NCBI GenBank assembly: GCA_038277395.1
Contig: CM076192.1
Span: 124,693,470-124,757,469 of the forward strand
DNA length: 64,000 nt
Origin: Dryocosmus kuriphilus
Lineage: Eukaryota > Arthropoda > Insecta > Hymenoptera > Cynipidae
Direction: 5' to 3'
A model generated the notes under the pieces. It had not been told where the DNA came from. It searched no databases and saw only the letters and a list, made by a program, of their open reading frames with translations. Made by a program: the position numbers and the translations under genes. This document shows, one piece after another, positions 12,501 to 23,166 of this stretch; position 1 is the stretch's first letter; each line of letters starts with the position of its first letter.

Positions 12501-12791
12501 CCTCGGCAGCTAACCTCTAAACTCTCACTTTCGACTCTCGTTTCAACCCCTTTAACTTTCAAAAACAACTCCCCACACTACCGCCAAACCCTTTCACTAC
12601 ACTCACGTCCCTTATCGCCTTTCACCTCAATCACACATCCACACCCACCACCAAAACCAAAAAAGGTAGCACAGAATAAACACTTGTACTTTACTTTCGG
12701 TACCGGAAACGGATGCCCATTATATTATTTATTAATTAATCATAAAATAAATAATAACAATTGTTGAAAATTAATAGTTGAATATTAATTA

Positions 12792-13419
12792 TTAACTGGA
12801 TGAATTTGTGGCCTTTGGTCTTGAAATTCATGATGTTTTAGAATAAAGATATCTTCATTGTAAAACGCAAATTTTTATTAAACCAATACATTTCGCCTTG
12901 ATATCAAGGCCTCATCAGGGCTGTGAGGAACAATATAATAGATATAATATAATTTTCCGGAGCAGGAGTAAGGTTATTAATATTTTAAATAGTACGTAGC
13001 TTACCATTGTAATAATTTAAAATCCATTATAAAGACATTAATAGTCGGATAGTGATTGACATTTTTCGTCGGATAGAAGTTGCCATTTTTAGGTTAAGTC
13101 TAGAGAAATATATAAAATTTTGGTGTTTAATGTAAAATGAAGGTAGTAGATAATAAAGAATAAAGAGACCGAAAACTTACCGATATTTTTAAACTAAATT
13201 TGAGTTCCATAATGACGGACAATTAACAGGAAACAACAATTTTTTAACAGATCACATTTTCGTGTTCTGTGGACTGTGGAAGGAGGTTAGGAACTGAAGT
13301 TAGTACCAATTATTTGAGATCTCGAAAAGTACGAATAATATCGTGGTATATAATCGATAGATTTTCAGTATCTGTTCTAAAATTAATACTACCTTCATTT
13401 TTTACAATATTAATCATTT
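12792..13419 (+). repeat. Left inverted repeat of Penelope-like element 1
   Basis: Pairs with 15,250-15,878. The outer ends are 'ttaactggatgaatttgtgg' and 'ccacaaattcatccagttaa'; the inner ends are 'ttttttacaatattaatca' and 'tgattaatattgtaaaaa'. Confidence 0.85.
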
Positions 13420-15170
13420 CTAAAATGTTTCTTTTTTGATAATTGTTTTCGAAGCTTAAAATTTTAACATTTCTTTAATTATAATCAAATTTGTGATTTA
13501 AAGTTGAAGTATGGTTACATAAAGCTGTATTTGTAAGTTTATTATTCTGACTATTGATATGTTCTGAAACTCTTGTCTTTAGATAACGCTTAGTTTAACC
13601 AATATAAATTTTATCACAATTTTTGCATGAGATTCCGTAAACTAAGTTTATTTTTTCAAATTTTGGAATTTTATCTTTTATTGAAGGTATTAGGATTTTG
13701 GAAAGTTTATTTTTAATAGCAATGATAATAGTTATATTAAGTTTTTTACAAATTCTTAATAAAGAAGAATAAAGGTCTTCTATGTAAGGTAAAATTATAA
13801 TTTAAAAAAAATCTATTTCTTTATTGGTGGTTTGGTTATTATGTTGGTTATTTTGTCCAAGATCTCTAAGTCTTTTTTTCATATTGCTGATGATAAATTC
13901 GGAGCATAATTATTTTTAATAAGATTCTCATAAATACAGTTAATATTTTTATTCAAAAATTGTGGTTCAGAAAGTTTGAAAGCTCTATCGACGAGAGATG
14001 CGATTATCCCTTTTTTATGATTTAAATGGTGGTTTGACAAAAAATTTAAAGTACGTCCTGAATAGGTTTTTTTGTGGAACCAATCAGTCTCGATAAAGCC
14101 TTTTTGAAAAATAATTGTTAGATCAAGAAAGTTAATTTTTTTGTCAACCGGTTTTTCTAAAGTAAATTGCAAACTTTTACCTTTATTATTAAATTAATTT
14201 AAAATGTCATTTATTTGATCTTTATGTAGGCATATTAGAGTATCGTCAACAAAGCGATAATAAAAGATGATTTTAAATTTTTGATTATTTATAATATTGT
14301 TTTCAATGTTTTGCATAATAATTTCTACAATTACAGATGAGATGGGAGAGCCCATTGGGGTTCCAAATTTTTGGTTTATAAATAGTATAGTTAAATTGAA
14401 AATATGCGTTATCTAAGCAAACTTTTAAGGCTTTATCGAATTTTTGGTAGCTTAAATTTGTAAAGTTTTTTTATTTGATTACATTTTTCTTTGAAAAGTT
14501 TGTAAACTAAATCAGGATCAATACTGGTAAACATTGAGACGGCATCGAGAGAACAGATTGTGAAATCATCTGGGATATTAATGCGTTTAATTTTGTTTAA
14601 AAAATCGAAACTGTCTTTTATAGTGTGTTTAGAGTTATTACAAATATTGTTTAAAATTCTTTTTAAGAAATGTGAAAGGTTATATATAGGAGAATTTATA
14701 AATGAAGTTACCGGTCTAACCGGTAAATCAGGTTTGTGTAGTTTTATCAAGCCATACATAAGTGGAGGTTGTCCATTAGTACATTTTAGTGAGTTTGCAA
14801 AATTTTTATCTATTAATTTTTTATTAAGCCAATCATTAATCATATTGTTGAGATCAGTTTGGATATTTTTTGTAGGATTATTAATAATTTCATAAGTTCT
14901 ATTATCACTAAGTAGGATAAGCATTTTTTTATTATATTCTTCTTTTTCAATTATAGTTGTGATATTTCCTTTGTCTGCACGACTTATTAGAAGGTTAGAG
15001 TTATCATTAATAAATTTTTTGGTTCTTGTAAAATTAGATTCAAGGAGTCTTTGATTAGGGTTCCAATTAATTTTTGATACAAGACGTTTTTTAAAGATAA
15101 AAGTTAAGTTGCTTCTAAGGCAGCTTAAATCCTTTTCACAAATTCTTAGAGATTTTTTTTCAATACCCAA
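13420..15170 (-). pseudogene. Penelope-like reverse transcriptase with GIY-YIG endonuclease
   Basis: The frame 15,170-14,433 has LISRADKGNITTIIEK, then MYGLIKLHKPDLPVRPV (the LHKP box typical of Penelope RTs) and FTICSLDAVSMFTSID (first catalytic Asp). Downstream, 14,390-14,250 reads FGTPMGSPISS and YRFVDDTLICLH (catalytic VDD) across frames. The frame 14,172-13,879 carries the thumb (KKINFLDLTI). At 13,650-13,500 the strand reads VYGISCKNCDKIYIG, a stop, and then TKRYLKTRVSEH, the GIY-YIG nuclease core. The domain order is the canonical one. Stops and frameshifts make it non-functional. Confidence 0.85.
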
Positions 15171-15249
15171 GGTGATATCATTAAAAGGTAAAGTTTTTTT
15201 AATGTATATGGCATAGCAAAGTCGCCACCCTAGGCAAGAATTTCAGATT

Positions 15250-15878
15250 AAATGATTAATATTGTAAAAAAATGAAGGTAGTATTAATTTTAGAACAGAT
15301 ACTGAAAATCGATCGATTATATACCACGATATTATTCGTACTTTTCGAGATCTCAAATAATTGGTACTAACTTCAGTTCCTAACCTCCTTCCACAGTCCA
15401 CAGAACACGAACATGTGATCTGTTAAAAAATTGTTGTTTCCTGTTAATTGTCCGTCATTATGGAACTCAAATTTAGTTTAAAAATATCGGTGAGCTTTCG
15501 ATCTCTTTATTTTTTATTATCTACTACCTTCATTTTACATTAAACACCAAAATTTTATATATTTCTCTAGACTTAACCTAAAATTGTCAACTTCTATCCG
15601 ACGAAAAATGTCAATCACTATCCGACTATTAATGTTTTTATAATGGATTTTAAATTATTACAATGGTAAGCTACGTACTATTTAAAATATTAATAACCTT
15701 ACTCCTGCTCCGGAAAATTATATTATATCTATTATATTGTTCCTCACAGCCCTGATGAGGCCTTGGTATCAAGGCGAAATGCATTGGTTTAATAAAAGTT
15801 TGCGTTTTACAATGAAGATATCTTTATTCTAAAACATCATCAATTTCAAGACCAAAGGCCACAAATTCATCCAGTTAA
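15250..15878 (-). repeat. Right inverted repeat of Penelope-like element 1
   Basis: Mirror copy of 12,792-13,419; differences are few and scattered. Confidence 0.85.
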
Positions 15879-15949
15879 CCAGGTCTACAATAATACAATG
15901 TCTAAAATTTATTATTAACTATACAATAATAAGACAGGTCTGTCAGTTT

Positions 15950-16510
15950 TATAATTAGGTTCATCCATTAATTGTATGAGGCTTGCAGGGGTACTTTTTT
16001 GAAAATTTTGTAATTATTTATTTTATAATTAATAAATATGTTAAGAATTTTGTGAAATTAATAATTCGTTAACTTTATAATTCGCTAATATTACAGTTTG
16101 CAGCTTTTATGATTCGGTAAATTAATTTCGGATATATTGAAATTCGTTACTTGCATAATTCGAGATTTTTATTTTTCGATAATTAAAAATTTTGTGGTTA
16201 TTTTAAGTTTCGAAAAATTTATAATTCGTCAATTTTTATTTTCGGCAATTTTATTTTTCGTTAATTTGCATATTCGGTATTTAATTCTTTGTTATTTTTT
16301 ATTAATACCAAAATTAAATATTTTCGGAGTTATTATATATTATATATTTCGGATATTTTTATTTTTCAACAACGAACTATTTTGTCCTTATTTTAAATTT
16401 CCGAAATTTTATAATGCGTCAGTTTTTATTTTCAGAAATTTTTTTTTTCGTTAGTACGTATATTCGGTATTTATTTTTTCGTTATTTTTTATTAGTCCCG
16501 AATTTAAACA
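15950..16510. repeat. AT-rich satellite fragment
   Basis: Recurring words include 'attcgttaatttg', 'tttttcgataat', 'tttataattcg' and 'ttttttattagtcc', shared with the other satellite blocks. Together with 7150-7830 it brackets LINE copy 1 and Penelope-like element 1. Confidence 0.6.
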
Positions 16511-17382
16511 AATTGACGGAAATAGTAATTTTAATAGAAAATAGATTTGTTTGCGAGAAAAGTCTTAAAAAACGAGATTTCATTGTAAAGAAAACACTTG
16601 CAATGTGTATTTTTGTAAAATTGAAAACAAAATAGAAAAAAGTGAATATATAAATATTGTGATTAATAAAAAACGTAACAAAAATTTTAAGAGACTGGAG
16701 GCAGCGAGAATCTCAGAGCGATGCTTTTAAATTTCAAAATACGAATTGATTTTTATTATCGTGATTTTGAAGTATAAAAGTACAAACTGAATATTCCATA
16801 ACAAGTGTCAGTGAAATTTAAAAAAAAGTTAAATTAAATTTTCAATACTTCTGCAAATTTAGATTTCAAAAGTTCATGAAATTTATGACACTTTTCTGTC
16901 TGTTGAAAACTTCCAATGAACTTTTCGGAAATTTCAACAAGAAATTTCTAACAGTGTAGGTTACATTTCTTTCACCATTTAGTGGAAGCCGGTCATTGCG
17001 TCCGAGAAAAATCATAAGTATCAAGAAATATAAGAAAATATAAAATAAAAAAAGGTTTGGTTAAAAAGAAACGGCTGAAAATCTTTTGTGTCACGTAAAA
17101 TATGGGTCATTATTATAGCTGAAGTTTTCAGACTTTTGCAATTTTCTTTGCAGTTGTAAAAATGATAATAATTAATATAAGAGAATAAATGTAGGTTGAG
17201 TTCATCGTATGAGGTTACAAAGTTGAATATCCACTGAGATCGATATTCTCTTCGTTTGCAACCACGATAAAAAACTTTTGTTATTATTTCGATGTCTTTT
17301 GTAATAAAAATGGCACTTCCGAAGAAGGAAGCTTCATATATAATGAAGCATCAGACTGAAATGGTTGCAAATATACGTGAAT
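16511..17382. other. AT-rich non-coding stretch
   Basis: No coding frame, repeat partner or structural signal seen. The duplication shared with block B starts at its right edge. Confidence 0.35.
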
Positions 17383-17905
17383 ATGTTAAACCGCTTTTCC
17401 GTTAATTAGTCCATTTTGCAGAACTTTTGTAATTTTTTAAAACAATTTACAATATATAATATTCAAAAATGAGAAAAAAAAAACTAAGTTCCGTAAATTT
17501 AATATGTCTGCAAGTTTATTGCAGGTGGTAAAACATTATTATTGGCTGTATTCTCAGTTTGCAGAACTTTTTACATTTTCAGTGAAGAAATAGAACATTA
17601 AAACTTTTTTTTTCCATTTGGAAAATGTTCCGTTCATCGCAGACATCAGCAAAATTTTATATTTTACTTTCATTCATGCACTAGCATACCAATGAAGTTT
17701 GAAACCTTTTGGAATTAAAGTGAATTGATCGACTCCACCGACTGATATATGAGGGGATCTAAAGTTTAAAGTGGGTTCCGAACCACTAGAGTCTCGGTTT
17801 AAGTAGATAGAAAACTTTCCAATGGTACCAGCACAGTGATCAAGAACCCAGTCCTTCTGGTCGGAAACCTGACGCGCTATCACCTGAACCACAGGGACTC
17901 TTTGA
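17383..17905 (-). repeat. Repeat with tRNA-like head, copy A
   Basis: The minus-strand 5' end (about 17,905-17,825) contains an A-box-like 'tggttcaggtgatagcgc', then 'gcgcgtcaggtttcc' and a degenerate B box 'gggttcttgatc', as in tRNA-derived SINE heads. The body runs to 17,383 and matches 37,672-38,175 throughout. It sits at the edge of the segmental duplication, so two copies do not prove mobility. The head has more mismatches than the copy at 38.1 kb. Confidence 0.6.
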
Positions 17906-18265
17906 ACATTCTTCTACACGTACAACTTTTCACACTGAATTCGAGTTATATATTGTAACAAATATATTGAAATAAAGGTGACAATACTGATAGATGATTC
18001 CGACCGTTCCGAAATTTGTGGATGTCCTGAAAAGTTTACGACAGTATCCAAAACAGCTGATCAGCGCCATATTTGGGCTAGATCCGACATTCGACACAAA
18101 TCTAAAAAACAAAAGACATAGAATCTATGAAAGATTCAAATAAAATTTAGTAACATTAATTTTGAGGACATGATGATTTTATTCGAGAATGTTACATAAG
18201 TTTCATATTAACATGTTCCTTCAAAAATATATAAGGATTTTGATGTAGCCCACAACCGATACAGT

Positions 18266-18271
18266 TTTATT
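18266..18271 (-). terminator. Poly(A) signal of micro-exon gene A
   Basis: AATAAA on the minus strand about 70 bases after the stop of the last exon. It is conserved at the matching place in copy B (44,418-44,423). Confidence 0.6.
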
Positions 18272-18339
18272 TTTCTTCTAATGGTATGTTTAAGAAAGAA
18301 GCCAAAATTTAAATATTTAAGTCTTAATGTCCAATTTTT

Positions 18340-18812
18340 TCAGAGAAGCCAGCCAGGACGAGGACCCTCGTATCCTACTGGGTCTCCCATAAGGACTGTT
18401 TTGTTATCTGGCGTTCGTACAAAGGCGAGCAGGTTACAAGATGGTGGTTCTCCCCCAGCATAAGGGTGAAGAACTGATCCTGTTATAGGGCCGTTTCTCA
18501 TTGACACAAAACAGCGTCGTATTTCAGGACCATCATCATTAACATTAGGAAAATGAGGGAAAGGCCGAATATCTGAAGCTAGCCCTGGAGCATCATCAAA
18601 ATATAAATAAAAACGATATTTTGAACTGGATGGTCGGTGTGGATGAGTAACCCAGCTAGGCATGTGACTCTCATGGAGAAATCCAGAAAGAAGAATATCA
18701 TCTTTCAACTGCACATAAACACGTAAGTCTTCTTTATAAGTAATTAGACCTGGCGGGCCTCGTCTGTGTGTTCTGGGTCCTCTTCGGGGTGGTACTAGCA
18801 TGGGAGGTGGAC
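18340..18812 (-). CDS. Micro-exon gene A, last exon (unrecognised protein)
   Basis: The exon starts after an acceptor ('ttctttcttacacaaaattag') with two bases completing a Gly codon from the preceding exon, and runs 157 codons including the stop. The peptide is Pro, Gly and Arg rich at its start (PPRRGPRTHRRGPPG), then has RVYVQLKDD, SHMPSWVTHPHRPSSS, YRFYLYFDD, RCFVSMRNGP, PYAGGEPPSC and LLAFVRTPDN. It ends ...RPGWLL. No domain or family is recognised; there are no membrane segments in this part. Copy B encodes the same exon at exactly the same length (473 nt) with most of these blocks intact, which argues for constraint on the protein. The upstream exons are at 19,494 and 19,615 and perhaps 25,718. 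The exon alone contains an ATG at 18,801, but the open frame and splice match extend beyond it. Confidence 0.75.
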
Positions 18813-19493
18813 CTAATTTTGTGTAAGAAAGAACCTTACATTTATCAATTTTTTATACATCTGAGAGGACAATTACACTGCCCGTATTCTAATCTGGCGC
18901 AAATCGGACAGTCTATCCAGCAAATAGCTAGACCGTATAGTCAAATGTGAGTAAAAAATTAATAAATAAATAGTAATAATATCGTATATGGATGTTAAAT
19001 ACACAGAAAAAGGCATGACCTAAGTTTGCTTCGACTTAAAGCTTTAAGGTCTTATTTTGTGGCCTCGGGATATTTAAAGGTCTTAAATTAACTCTTTTTT
19101 AAATGCCGAATTATTTCAACGTGACAAATTTAAATAAGATGTGGTTATGTAATGGAAAGTGATTTCAAAATACTTTCAAAAATTAAAAAGTATTTCAAGC
19201 GTTTTCAAGCGATTTTAAAGAATTTCGAAGGATTATGAAGGATTATAAAATTCTTTAAAATATTTCAAGAGATTTTTGACGATTCTTAAGAAACTAAAGG
19301 GATTTTAAAAAGATCTAAAAGAACTTTACTATATTTTTAAGCAGTTATAAAAGAAATGCTCCCCCCTTTAGTTGAGAATCATTATTTGAATCGGGACCCT
19401 ATAGTGGAATCCATAATTGCGAAAAAACATGTCTTTTTCTGCAAAATCATTTACTGTTTATCAAAATTGTGTTTTAATTAATTTTGCAATTAC

Positions 19494-19547
19494 CAGTGCG
19501 AGTTTCATCTTGAACAGAAGGCAAAGGACCTGAGGAAGAGCTTGGTC
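19494..19547 (-). CDS. Micro-exon gene A, 54-nt exon
   Basis: It lies between acceptor 'ttttttttcag|GACC' and donor 'CACTG|gtaatt'. In phase 1 it reads PSSSSGPLPSVQDETRT with split Gly codons at both ends, and joins the last exon in frame. The length is a multiple of three and both ends are phase 1, so skipping it keeps the frame. The exon is a shortened relative of the 84-nt exons of copy B: the same start and end with the central ten codons absent. Confidence 0.65.
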
Positions 19548-19614
19548 CTGAAAAAAAAATATAGGGATGTTTTATTGACGAATTTTTTCAAATATCCCTA
19601 TTGTACTTGCGTAC

Positions 19615-19638
19615 CAGTTAATAAGCATGCCACTGTCT
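19615..19638 (-). CDS. Micro-exon gene A, possible 24-nt exon
   Basis: Bounded by 'gctttttaag|AGAC' and 'TTAACTG|gtacgc', it reads TVACLLT in phase 1 with split Gly codons. Equivalent 24-nt segments with the same phase occur at 45,794, 47,087 and 48,308. The acceptor tract is short and the segment tiny, so this could be a conserved intron word rather than an exon. Confidence 0.35.
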
Positions 19639-21814
19639 CTTAAAAAGCATACGCTTGCTTTCAATTTTTACATTCTCATCTTCATGAAAAGCTATTAGTT
19701 TTATGTGAAAACTGAAATTCGCGGATTTCATGAAATCTCGACGTTTTTTGAGCCCCTGAATACAAAAAAATAGGTTTTACGTTTGTGTGCGTCGTCTGTC
19801 GTTGTCGTTGTTGTTGATATTGTCGTAGCCTGTATACACCATAACTTTCGAAGGACTAATCAGATTGGATTGCGCTTTGGCACACTTCTTTAGGGCGTGA
19901 AAAGTAAAGACGAGTTCGTTAGACAGCGGTTTTTGACCAACGGTTCTGATTTTAACCACCATAATTTCTTTCTAAGGATGAACAATTCAAATTTCCCGCC
20001 AAAATGTGCAAGATACGGAAAAAATCATAATAAACAAAGCTGTTCACCTCAAAAAGATCTACAAATTTGGTTTCAAAAATTTTCCGAAAAGACCCGTTGT
20101 TTTGGAGTTATTCGTGAAATATGCTATTAAATACAAACAAATTCACTTTCCGCCAAAACTATGCAACATACGAGAAAAATGATAATGAACAAAGTTGTTC
20201 ACCTTAAAAGGGTATACCAATATTCTCTGTGTCAATTTTCTTGTAGAGACGCATAGTTTTTAAGTTGTTCGCGAATTATGTTATTAAATACAAACAAATA
20301 CACTTTGCAGCAAAACTATGCGAGATGCGAGAAAAGATTGACAAGCAGGATTTTTCAGCATAAAAGATCTATAAATTTGCTTAAAACTATTCTTAGATCC
20401 AACGCATAGTTTATTCAAGCGAAGAATAGTTATTTTAATAAAAAAATATACTATTATAAAGCTAACAAGAAAGTTATTAAAAGTTATTGAAAAATCTGCC
20501 CGCTAAGCAGGCGCATTCCCATCACGTTTCTCACGCTTACCAGTCGATTAAAGGATATCAAAGCGTGAATTTCTTAATTTTAAAAATAATTTGTATGAAA
20601 AATGCAATTTTTATTAATGCATTCTCAGCTCAATGACAAGGTATTATTTTTATGTGAAAAATGACTTTCGCGGATTTATGAAATCTCTACGTTTCGTGAC
20701 ACCCTGAATCCAAAATATAGGTCTTACGATGGTGTGTGTCTGTCGTTGTTGTCGTTGTTTTTGTTGCCGTATCATGTATATAAGATAACTTTCGAAGGAC
20801 TAATCGGATTGGATTACGCTCTAGCATACTTCCATAAGGCGTGAAAGGTAAGGACGGGCTCGTTAGCCAGCGGTTTTTGACCAAAGGTTCTGATTTTATC
20901 CACCATAATTTCTTTCTATAGATCAACAATTCAAATTTCCCTCCAAAATCTGCAAGATATGGAAAAAATCTTAATAAAAGAAGTAGTTCTCCTCAACAAT
21001 TTCTACAAATATCATTCCTATGATTTTTTCGGAAAAACGCAGAGTTTTTGAGTTATTCGTGAAATATTTTATTAAATACAAACAGATATTACACTTTTAA
21101 CCAAAACTATGCAAGATGCGGAAAAACGATAATAAATAAAGTTGTTCACCTTAAAAATATCTACGCTTAAAACTATTTTTTGATCCAATGCATAGTTTAT
21201 TCATGAATGCCTGTTTCTACGATAACTTTCGAAGGACTAATCGGATTGAATTGCGCTTTGGCAGACTTGTCTGAAGGGTAAAAAGTAAGGACGAATTTGT
21301 TAACCAGCAATTTTGGACCAACGGTTATGGTTTTATCCGTCAAAAACGGTTTTTACAAAATACAAAAGTCCATTTTTCGACTAAACTATGAGATACAAAA
21401 AAAATGTAAGAGACTAAAATTGTTCACCTCAAAACATCTACAAATTTTGTTTTAATCATTTTTGATAAAATGCAAGGTTTTTGTTTTAAACGATAAAACG
21501 TTATTAAAAATCAAAGATTTCAAATTTCACGCCAAACTATGCAAGATACGAAAAAATAGTAATAAACAAAGTTGTTCGCCTCAAAAACATATACAAATTT
21601 GCTTGCTATCATTTCTTTGAGCAAACGCGCAGTTTTTGAGTTATTCGTGAAATATGTTATGAAATATAAAGAAAACCTTGGAAAGAGCTACAAAAGTTAT
21701 TTATAAGACTCATCGTTTACTTTTAAGAATCGAAATTCTCTATTGTGAAAATTTGGAAAATCACTAAGAAACTTTACCATTCTACAATGTGTTTTAAAAA
21801 AATGTAATTATCGA

Positions 21815-22062
21815 GCGCGAAGCGCGAGTGTCATGATGAGAATGTATTCCTTAAGGGCGATAGAGCCTTAAGTAAAATAATTTCTTTTGTAATTTTTAAT
21901 TAAAAGGTTTATACGATCCATAAACACCGAGCGCGTAGCGCGTGGTGAACAAACTATCGAGCGCGAAGCGCGAGCGCCAACAGACGCACGCCATAAGCGC
22001 GCAAATACTTCGCGCGAAACGCGGCGCGCAAAGCGCGCGATGAGAATGTGCCCGCGAAGTGG
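21815..22062. repeat. CG-dense cluster of short palindromes
   Basis: Repeated 'gagcgcgaagcgcgag', 'ggcgcgcaaagcgcgcg' and 'cttcgcgcgaaacgcgg' units form small hairpins with GAA, AAA or similar loops. They lie inside otherwise AT-rich array text. A related cluster is at 60,200-60,485. Confidence 0.6.
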
Positions 22063-22917
22063 GCAGATATTTTTAAAAATAGTTTGGTTGAAAAATGCAA
22101 TTTTTATTTTTCCATTCTCATCTCAATGAGAAGGTATTAATTTTATGTGAAAACTGACCTTCGCGGATTTCATGAAATCTCGACGTTCCTTGACCCGCCG
22201 TATCCAAAAGGATAGGTTTTACGTTGGAGTGTGTCTGTCGTTGTCTCCGTTGTTGTTGTGTCGTAGTCTGTATACACGATACCTTTCGAAGGACTAAGCG
22301 GATTGGATTGCGCTTTGGCACACTTCTTTAAGGCGTGAAAAGTAAGGACGAGTTCCTTAGCCAACGGTTTTAGACCAACGTTTCTGATTTCATCCATCAT
22401 AATTTCTTTCTATAGTTAAACAATTCAAATATCCCGCTAAAATATGCAAGATAAACAAAATTATAATAAACAAGCTTGTTCACCTCAAGAAGATCTACAA
22501 ATTTGCTTCCATTAATTTTTTTGGAAAGACGCATAATTTTCGAGTTGTTCGTGAAACATGTTATTAAATACAGACAAATCCACTTTTCACCAAAATATGC
22601 AATATACGAAAAAAATTATAACGAAAAAACTTTTTCACCTTAAAAGGATCTACAAATGCTTAAAACTATTTTTCGATCCAATGCATAGTTTATTCTTGAA
22701 ACGTATAATATTTTTTTGATAAAAGAATACGTTATCGTAAAGTCAATAAGAAAGTTAGTAAAGGTTAGTAAAAAATCTGCCTGCTACACAGGCGCATTCT
22801 CATCAGTCTTCTCACGCTTACTAGTCAATTAAAGTATATAAAAACGTCAATTTCTTAATTACATTCTGATCAGAGAAGGTATTAGATTTATTTAAAATTT
22901 GACCCTCGCAGTTTTCA

Positions 22918-23166
22918 TCAAATCTCCACGTTTTGAGACCCCGGAGTGAGAAAAACAGTTTTTAGGACGGTGTCTATCTGTCTGTGGTTGTTGTTCTCGT
23001 TGTCTTTGTCGGCGTTGTCGTTGTCATCGTCGGCGTCTGTTATAGCGAAAACACTTAAAAAATTCATCAGATTGGATTGCACTTTGGCACTCTTCTTCAG
23101 GGTCCAAAAAGAAAGGACGAGTTCTTTAACCAGCGGTTTTTGACCAGTGTTTATGGTCTCATCCAT
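22918..23166 (-). other. Short reading frame shared by array modules (representative)
   Basis: The minus-strand frame reads MDETINTGQKPLVKELVLSF, then LKKSAKVQSN, followed by an Asp/Asn run from the microsatellite and RQIDTVLKTVFLTPGSQNVEI. Equivalent frames are open at 19,777-19,962, 22,170-22,400, 23,881-24,153, 24,964-25,194, 59,319-59,516 and 61,150-61,395. The copy near 21,230-21,340 is also open over the core; the copy near 20,820 has one stop. The shared core is GQKPLxxELxxxF, then LKKxAKAQSN and PSK. Whether this reflects selection or simple copying of a repeat cannot be told by eye; most copies have no promoter in view. Confidence 0.35.

Larger units (their letters stand above)
7840..12670 (-). 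mobile_element. Decayed non-LTR retrotransposon, nearly full length (LINE copy 1)
   Basis: Read on the minus strand, the order is ORF1-like coiled-coil protein (12.5-11.1 kb), endonuclease (from about 11,035), reverse transcriptase (9896-8712) and a C-terminal segment (8617-8400). The two-ORF layout with an APE-type endonuclease fits the I/Jockey/R1 broad group. The plus strand is strikingly pyrimidine-rich because the element's sense strand is purine-rich. That produces the many long plus-strand open frames rich in Ser, Phe and Leu, which are shadows. Several frameshifts and stops make it inactive. It is the same family as the LINEs at 26.7 and 55.4 kb. Confidence 0.85.
12792..15878 (-). mobile_element. 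Penelope-like element 1 between long inverted repeats
   Basis: A minus-strand RT and GIY-YIG coding region lies between inverted copies of about 630 bases (12,792-13,419 and 15,250-15,878). The arms are nearly identical: 'gatatcttcattgtaaaacg' on the left mirrors 'cgttttacaatgaagatatc' on the right. Penelope-like elements are known to carry terminal repeats in direct or inverted arrangement. The near-identity of the arms next to a coding region with several stops suggests either recent joining of two partial copies or arm homogenisation. It separates the LINE at 7.8-12.7 kb from satellite at 15.96 kb. Confidence 0.85.

Noticed and set aside
8010..12520. Long plus-strand open frames rich in Ser, Phe, Leu and Pro (for example 8010-8612, 11,190-12,158)
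   Set aside because: They are the reverse complement of purine-rich LINE coding sequence and have no domain; the minus strand carries the RT and endonuclease motifs.
17825..17905. Functional tRNA gene
   Set aside because: B box is degenerate and the stems do not pair; treated as the head of a repeat.
19897..20130. Plus-strand frame with RQRFLTNGSDFNHHNFF
   Set aside because: Lies in the array and is not kept open in the other modules, unlike the minus-strand frame.
21815..22062. CRISPR-like or prokaryotic repeat
   Set aside because: The palindromes are irregularly spaced and have no unique spacers of constant length; context is eukaryotic.
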